The notes beneath the pieces are model-generated. The model was not told the origin of the DNA. It made no database searches and saw only the letters and a program-made list of their open reading frames with translations. Shown here in pieces: positions 58,839 to 64,000 of a stretch of 64,000 nucleotides of DNA (position 1 is the first letter of the stretch; every line of letters starts with the position of its first letter). The stretch comes from Dolomitihabitans soli (GTDB taxonomy: Bacteria > Actinomycetota > Actinomycetes > Streptosporangiales > Streptosporangiaceae), in the NCBI RefSeq assembly GCF_022213955.1, contig NZ_JAKNTW010000017.1:1-64000 (forward strand). The letters are read 5' to 3'. A program made the position numbers and the translations under genes.

Positions 58839-59495
58839 ATGACGACAGGCCCGATCAGGGCGGGCATCATGCCTAACGTGACCGAGGGAAGCGTCGCCGA
58901 CGCCAAAAATGGGGTAAGGCTTGCGACGAGATCGGACGAGTCCGACCTCAGGGAACTGACGAGCCTCGCCGTTCAAGGGGATCGCGGTGCGATCGAATCA
59001 CTGCTCGGGCAGTTGCGCCCGATGGTGGTGCGTTATTGCCGTGCCCGCCTTGGGCGAGTTTCAGGTCAGTATCACATTGCCGATGACGTGGCTCAGGAAG
59101 TATGCATAGCCGTCTTGTCGGCTCTGCCCCGTTATCGCGACATGGGACGCCCGTTCGCATCGTTCGTGTTCGGCATCGCCTCGCACAAGGTGGCCGACGC
59201 GCTGAGAAGTTCTGTCCGCTGTGCCGTACCCACTCAGGACCTGCCCGACGGTCCTGACGACGGTCCGGGGCCGGAGGAGACCGTGGTTCGTTACATAGAG
59301 GCCGAGCACGCCCGGCGGTTGCTGTCCCGGTTGCCGGACAACCAGCGGGAGCTCATCATCCTGCGGGTCGTGTCGGGACTGTCGGCCGAGGAGACCGGTA
59401 ATGTACTCGGCATGTCACCAGGTGCGGTTCGGGTCGCCCAGCACCGGGCGCTGGCACGGCTGCGAGCGATGGCCGAGCTGGAGTCGATCGCTTGA
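58839..59495 (+). CDS. shbA: ECF RNA polymerase sigma factor, SigD/ShbA type
   Basis: The product is 218 residues. Region 2 carries [14 protein letters not shown] and [20 protein letters not shown], region 4 [20 protein letters not shown] and [18 protein letters not shown]. The match and its place between groEL1 and guaB are those of mycobacterial SigD and streptomycete ShbA. In Streptomyces ShbA drives transcription of the principal sigma factor gene hrdB; the same role here is inferred. ATG 58839 is used; ATG 58869 is possible. A short RsdA-like frame follows in a TTGA overlap. Confidence 0.88.
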   Translation: MTTGPIRAGIMPNVTEGSVADAKNGVRLATRSDESDLRELTSLAVQGDRGAIESLLGQLRPMVVRYCRARLGRVSGQYHIADDVAQEVCIAVLSALPRYRDMGRPFASFVFGIASHKVADALRSSVRCAVPTQDLPDGPDDGPGPEETVVRYIEAEHARRLLSRLPDNQRELIILRVVSGLSAEETGNVLGMSPGAVRVAQHRALARLRAMAELESIA

Positions 59496-59698
59496 ATGCG
59501 GTCCACCCGGGACGCCCGGTCCGGAGATACGGGCGGGGCGAACAGATCGACACGCTAGCCGAGGATCTGATCCTCGGCGCGCTGTCGCGCAGGGAGCCGC
59601 TTCCCGTTCCGGGAGATCCGGCGGTGCGGCTGCTGGCGGCGCTGATCGACGACGTCGATCAGCGGCGCTCCTCGGTGTCGATGACCCCGTCGACGTAG
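59492..59698 (+). CDS. Possible short RsdA-like sigma-binding protein
   Basis: The frame is 68 codons, starting at TTG within the sigma-factor stop (TTGA overlap). [20 protein letters not shown] followed by [16 protein letters not shown] resembles the sigma-binding region of anti-sigma-D factors (a short helical DALL-x-AL-DPL-x-LLAA-WRDDV pattern). RsdA is membrane-anchored in mycobacteria, but no membrane segment exists here, and the last 40 bp overlap the convergent DUF5319 gene. It may be a minimal soluble partner or the truncated remnant of a longer gene. Confidence 0.5.
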   Translation: MNAVHPGRPVRRYGRGEQIDTLAEDLILGALSRREPLPVPGDPAVRLLAALIDDVDQRRSSVSMTPST

Positions 59699-60033
59699 CC
59701 CCTGGCGTACTCCCAGCTCACGTAGTCGGTCGGGTCGGGCCGGAAGGCCGGCTCGTGCACCTGGGGCTGCCCGTTGTCGATCATCTGCCGCAGGTTGCCG
59801 CGCAGCAGCTCCCAGTCGAAGTAGTGCTGTTCACCGCACTCCGGGCAGTCGAGCACCAGCCCGAGCACCCCCTGAGGTTCGAGCAGGGACCGGAACACCT
59901 CGACATCGGCGAGGTCGGTGATGGCCTCGTCACGCTCGGCGGGGCTCAGCGGCTCACCGTCTTCGAGCCCGCCGAGGGCCTCAGCCGGGTCATCAGGATC
60001 GTCCGCGAACGGGTCGCGGGGGAGATCTTCCAC
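59659..60033 (-). CDS. DUF5319 family protein
   Basis: The product is 124 residues from GTG 60033 (MEDLPRDPFADDPDD), chosen for the AAGGTGG upstream and agreement with the family N terminus; a GTG three codons earlier is possible. CPECGEQHYFDWELLRGNLR contains a Cys pair and a His that could bind zinc, and [19 protein letters not shown] ends the protein. The gene lies beside sigD/shbA and guaB in mycobacteria and streptomycetes. The function is unknown. Confidence 0.9.
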   Translation of the reverse strand: MEDLPRDPFADDPDDPAEALGGLEDGEPLSPAERDEAITDLADVEVFRSLLEPQGVLGLVLDCPECGEQHYFDWELLRGNLRQMIDNGQPQVHEPAFRPDPTDYVSWEYARGYVDGVIDTEERR

Positions 60034-60120
60034 GCATCCCACCTTGTCAACGACTATGGGGAAAGAGCCTATAGTCTGCTCCCCGCTCTCGCTGGGGGAG
60101 TGACGTGCTAGTTCGAGGGA

Positions 60121-61140
60121 TCATTCGCCCTCGGTGAGCCAGCCCCGCCTGGCGGCCGCCACCCCGGCGTGGAATCTGGACTGGGCGCCGAGGTCGATCA
60201 TCGCCTCGGCGAACCTGGCCCGCACGGTCCGCACCGACACACCCAGCTGACGGGCGATGGTCTCGTCGCAGAGGCCCTGCGCGGCCAGCCGCAGCACCTG
60301 GACCACCCCGTCGCTCCCGCCGCTCCAGGGCAGCGGCTGGGCCCGCGCCCACAGCTCCCCGAACAACGACCGGAGCACGCCCACCACGATCGGGGCGCGG
60401 ACGAAGTAGAAGTTGTACGCGTGGTCGGGAAGGTTGCCGCCCCAGCGGGCGGGCAGCCCGGCCGCGTCCTGGCCGGCGGTGAAGAACCAGCTCGGCACCG
60501 CGTCGAGCGTGCGGATCCGGGCGCCGCTCCCGGCGAGCGCGATCAGCTTGTCGCGCAGCCCCGGGACGGTCAGCGCGCTGACGGGGATGACCGTGCTCAG
60601 CGAGAGCAGCCCGTGCTCGTGCGCGTCGACCCACGTGTCAGCGTATTTCCTGGTGAAGTCGGCCAGGGTGCGGTGATCGGGGATCGCGATGAACAACTCC
60701 AGCGGCGGCGCGTTCACCGCCATGCCCATGATGCTTTCGAACAACTCGTCCGCCCCGCTGACCAGCTCCACGGGGAAGGGCCCCCGCCGGTAGTCGTGGC
60801 CGGCGTCGTAGTCGCGGATGAGCGGCCGGATGGACCCGAGCACCGAGTCGATCTGCCTGCTCTCCTCCGCGAGCCGGTCGAGCCGCTCGGCGATCAGGCG
60901 GCCGAGCGCGGCGGCGGGATGGCGGGCGAAGTACTCGCCCGACTGCTGGTCGACCACGCCCAGGCGGACCAGCGCGGCGAGCTGCTCGCCCAGCGGTTCC
61001 TCGGGCCGGTTGATGGCCTCGGCGAGTTCGGCGAGCGAGGCGCGGTGCAGGCGGAGTACGGCGGTGTACAGGGTGCTCTGCGCGGGACTGAGGCCTAAGC
61101 TTTCGAGGGGATCCGGCAGTGTACGGGAGTCATTGCGCAT
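60121..61140 (-). CDS. TrmB-like/LuxR-type transcriptional regulator
   Basis: The product is 339 residues from ATG 61140, with GGAG nine bases upstream. The N terminus is a TrmB-like winged helix (SLGLSPAQSTLYTAVLRLHR and LAALVRLGVVDQQSGEYFAR), the middle a ligand-sensing region, and the C terminus a LuxR helix-turn-helix (AAQGLCDETIARQLGVSVRT, VRARFAEAMIDLGAQSRF). This architecture is abundant in Streptosporangiaceae. In streptomycetes this position next to guaB is occupied by bldM instead. Palindromic GTGCAA sites lie upstream. Confidence 0.87.
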   Translation of the reverse strand: MRNDSRTLPDPLESLGLSPAQSTLYTAVLRLHRASLAELAEAINRPEEPLGEQLAALVRLGVVDQQSGEYFARHPAAALGRLIAERLDRLAEESRQIDSVLGSIRPLIRDYDAGHDYRRGPFPVELVSGADELFESIMGMAVNAPPLELFIAIPDHRTLADFTRKYADTWVDAHEHGLLSLSTVIPVSALTVPGLRDKLIALAGSGARIRTLDAVPSWFFTAGQDAAGLPARWGGNLPDHAYNFYFVRAPIVVGVLRSLFGELWARAQPLPWSGGSDGVVQVLRLAAQGLCDETIARQLGVSVRTVRARFAEAMIDLGAQSRFHAGVAAARRGWLTEGE

Positions 61141-61232
61141 CTGCTGGCACTCCTGGGTGGACACGACGTGGTCGCGAGAATAACCCGAGCACGCCCCGAT
61201 GTCCCGGGCTTGCGCCGACTCCTCGCAGGGTG

Positions 61233-61255
61233 GTGCAACTTTGTGCAATTGCACA
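61233..61255. promoter_or_regulatory. GTGCAA palindrome, candidate regulator-binding site
   Basis: TGTGCAATTGCACA (61242-61255) is a perfect 14-bp palindrome. A further GTGCAA half-site begins at 61233, ten bases before the first arm. It lies about 100 bp upstream of the LuxR-type gene, so autoregulation is plausible. Confidence 0.5.
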
Positions 61256-61291
61256 TTCTCACATTGCATATGGACGCGTCGTGACGCACTC

Positions 61292-61319
61292 TTGACGCAG
61301 CGTCGGCATCGATCATGAT
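61292..61319 (+). promoter_or_regulatory. Candidate promoter of a small transcript
   Basis: TTGACG (61292-61297), 16-bp spacer, CATGAT (61314-61319). It faces the strong terminator at 61386-61431. Confidence 0.4.
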
Positions 61320-61325
61320 CGGTTG

Positions 61326-61431
61326 CCCGTTACCCGGAGACGGAGGGGGATCCGGTGGCGGGCGCCGTAGTCATGATGTCGGCGGCCGGAGGATCAGACG
61401 GATCACCGACCGTCTGATCCCCCGGCTTTTT
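61326..61431 (+). ncRNA. Possible small RNA upstream of guaB
   Basis: A promoter-like sequence at 61292-61319 and a strong intrinsic terminator at 61386-61431 enclose about 105 nt with no supported protein. No + strand gene lies upstream that would need this terminator. The unit could be a small RNA or an attenuated guaB leader. No known RNA family was recognised. Confidence 0.35.
61385..61431 (+). terminator. Strong intrinsic terminator upstream of guaB
   Basis: GCCGG-A-GGATCAGACGG (61385-61401) pairs with CCGTCTGATCC-C-CCGGC (61410-61426), 16 pairs with one mismatch, followed by TTTTTCG. The T-run gives direction: + strand. Confidence 0.8.
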
Positions 61432-61743
61432 CGTGGGTGCGTGACCGGGCGGCGGTTCGTGGGGATCGTCGCCCGGCCACGCGCCTGCCCACCCCCGCGC
61501 AGAGGTCGAACGGCGCCGCCCCGGCTGGGCGTACAAGGCGTGTACGTGCCGGTCTCGCATCTGTCCCGGGCAGGTCCGTGCCCGGCGTGCCCGAGGCGCA
61601 TCCGGTGAAGGCTTGGGACCGCCTGCCCGCCGCGCCTGGGGCGCGTCCGGCGGCCGTTCTCGCCGAGGCGTGGGACCGCCCGCCCACCCCGCCGCGGGTC
61701 GCATCTGGGAATCCCCGATGGAGCGGTGGCGACCGCCCACTAA

Positions 61744-63288
<1,545 letters not shown>

Positions 63289-63317
63289 ATCGCGTTCAGT
63301 TCAGGAAGACAGGCACC

Positions 63318-64000
63318 ATGACTCAGGTGGAGATCGGCCGTGGCAAGAGCGGCCGCCGGGCCTACGCGCTCGACGAGATCGGCATCGTGCCGTCCCGGCG
63401 TACCCGTGACCCGGAGGAGGTCTCGATCGCCTGGCAGATCGACGCCTACCGGTTCGAGCTGCCCGTGGTGGTGAGCCCGATGGACAGCGTGGTCTCGCCG
63501 AAGACCGCGATCGAGGTCGGCCGGCTCGGCGGTCTGGCGGTGCTCGACCTCGAAGGGCTGTGGACGCGCTACGAGGACCCGGAGGGCCTGCTCGCCGAGG
63601 TCGCCGCGATGCAGGGCGAGGCCGCGACCCGGCGGTTGCAGGAGATCTACGCGGCGCCGATCGACGAGGAGCTGATCGGCCGCCGGATCGAGGAGATCCG
63701 CGGGGCCGGGGTCACCACGGCGGTACGGCTGTCGCCGCAGCGCACGGTCCAGCACCACAAGGCCGTCATCGACGCCGGTGTCGACATCTTCGTCATCCGC
63801 GGCACCACGGTCTCCGCCGAACACGTCTCCGGCCGGGCCGAGCCGCTCAACCTGAAGCAGTTCATCTACGAGCTCGACGTGCCGGTGATCGTGGGCGGCT
63901 GCGCGACCTACACCGCCGCGCTGCACCTGATGCGGACCGGCGCGGCCGGGGTCCTGGTCGGGTTCGGCGGCGGCGCCGGCCACACCACCAGGACGGTGCT
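63318..64000 (+). CDS. guaB3: GuaB3 family IMP dehydrogenase-like protein (cut by window edge)
   Basis: The gene starts at ATG 63318 and runs off the window; 227 codons are visible. MTQVEIGRGKSGRRAYALDE, VVSPMDSVVSPKTAIEVGRL and VPVIVGGCATYTAALHLMRT are typical of the GuaB3 family, which lacks CBS domains. The family is linked to guaB in actinobacteria. GuaB-type or GMP-reductase-like activity has been proposed; the catalytic cysteine region lies at or beyond the edge. Confidence 0.93.
   Translation, partial: MTQVEIGRGKSGRRAYALDEIGIVPSRRTRDPEEVSIAWQIDAYRFELPVVVSPMDSVVSPKTAIEVGRLGGLAVLDLEGLWTRYEDPEGLLAEVAAMQGEAATRRLQEIYAAPIDEELIGRRIEEIRGAGVTTAVRLSPQRTVQHHKAVIDAGVDIFVIRGTTVSAEHVSGRAEPLNLKQFIYELDVPVIVGGCATYTAALHLMRTGAAGVLVGFGGGAGHTTRTV

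Overview
The window comes from a high-GC actinomycete. The gene order (str, S10, spc and alpha operons, then rplM-rpsI-glmM, coaA, acpS-nnr-alr, the tsa genes, groES-groEL1, an ECF sigma factor of the SigD/ShbA type, DUF5319, guaB and guaB3) is the actinobacterial core order. Secreted proteins built of 'SFNKD' and 'DVDVDVDN' repeats, a TrmB-LuxR regulator beside guaB and the overall codon use fit the Streptosporangiaceae or a close relative. The family assignment is inference from pattern memory, not from a search.

Positions 1-23,644 are almost solid translation machinery on the + strand: rpsL-rpsG-fusA-tuf; rpsJ-rplC-rplD-rplW-rplB-rpsS-rplV-rpsC-rplP-rpmC-rpsQ; rplN-rplX-rplE-rpsN-rpsH-rplF-rplR-rpsE-rpmD-rplO; secY-adk-map; infA-rpmJ-rpsM-rpsK-rpsD; rpoA-rplQ-truA. 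Genes are tightly packed with many 1-4 bp stop/start overlaps. The longer gaps hold hairpins, including a symmetric 47-nt hairpin ahead of the S10 operon and alternative hairpins in the rpsL leader.

Positions 23,645-29,588 form an accessory segment: a 14-bp tandem repeat, a remnant of an ABC-transporter ATPase, two minus-strand paralogues with long disordered proline-rich segments, one membrane helix and a related C-terminal domain, and a CAP-domain protein. Positions 29,589-32,344 hold rplM-rpsI-glmM with a clear promoter and terminator. Positions 32,353-37,835 (minus) hold a two-ATPase/two-permease ABC operon, a DUF389 membrane protein and coaA. Positions 38,056-48,332 hold a PhoX-like protein, acpS, nnr, alr, an alpha/beta hydrolase, tsaE, a surface protein with a class F sortase, then tsaB-rimI-tsaD. 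Two minus-strand genes follow: a coiled-coil protein and a THUMP-like methyltransferase.

Positions 51,200-56,123 are the most unusual part. A secreted low-complexity repeat protein is followed, after a gene-less stretch of about 1.4 kb, by four paralogous small secreted two-cysteine proteins. Each has its own near-identical promoter (TTGNNA, 17-bp spacer, TCTAAT or TCTACT) and its own downstream hairpin. They look like a recently expanded family of abundant cell-surface proteins, perhaps analogous to rodlins or chaplins.

Positions 56,407-64,000 return to the core: groES-groEL1 under a perfect CIRCE operator, the SigD/ShbA-type sigma factor with a very short possible RsdA-like partner, DUF5319, a TrmB-LuxR regulator with a palindromic site upstream, a possible small transcript with a strong terminator, guaB, and guaB3 cut by the window edge.
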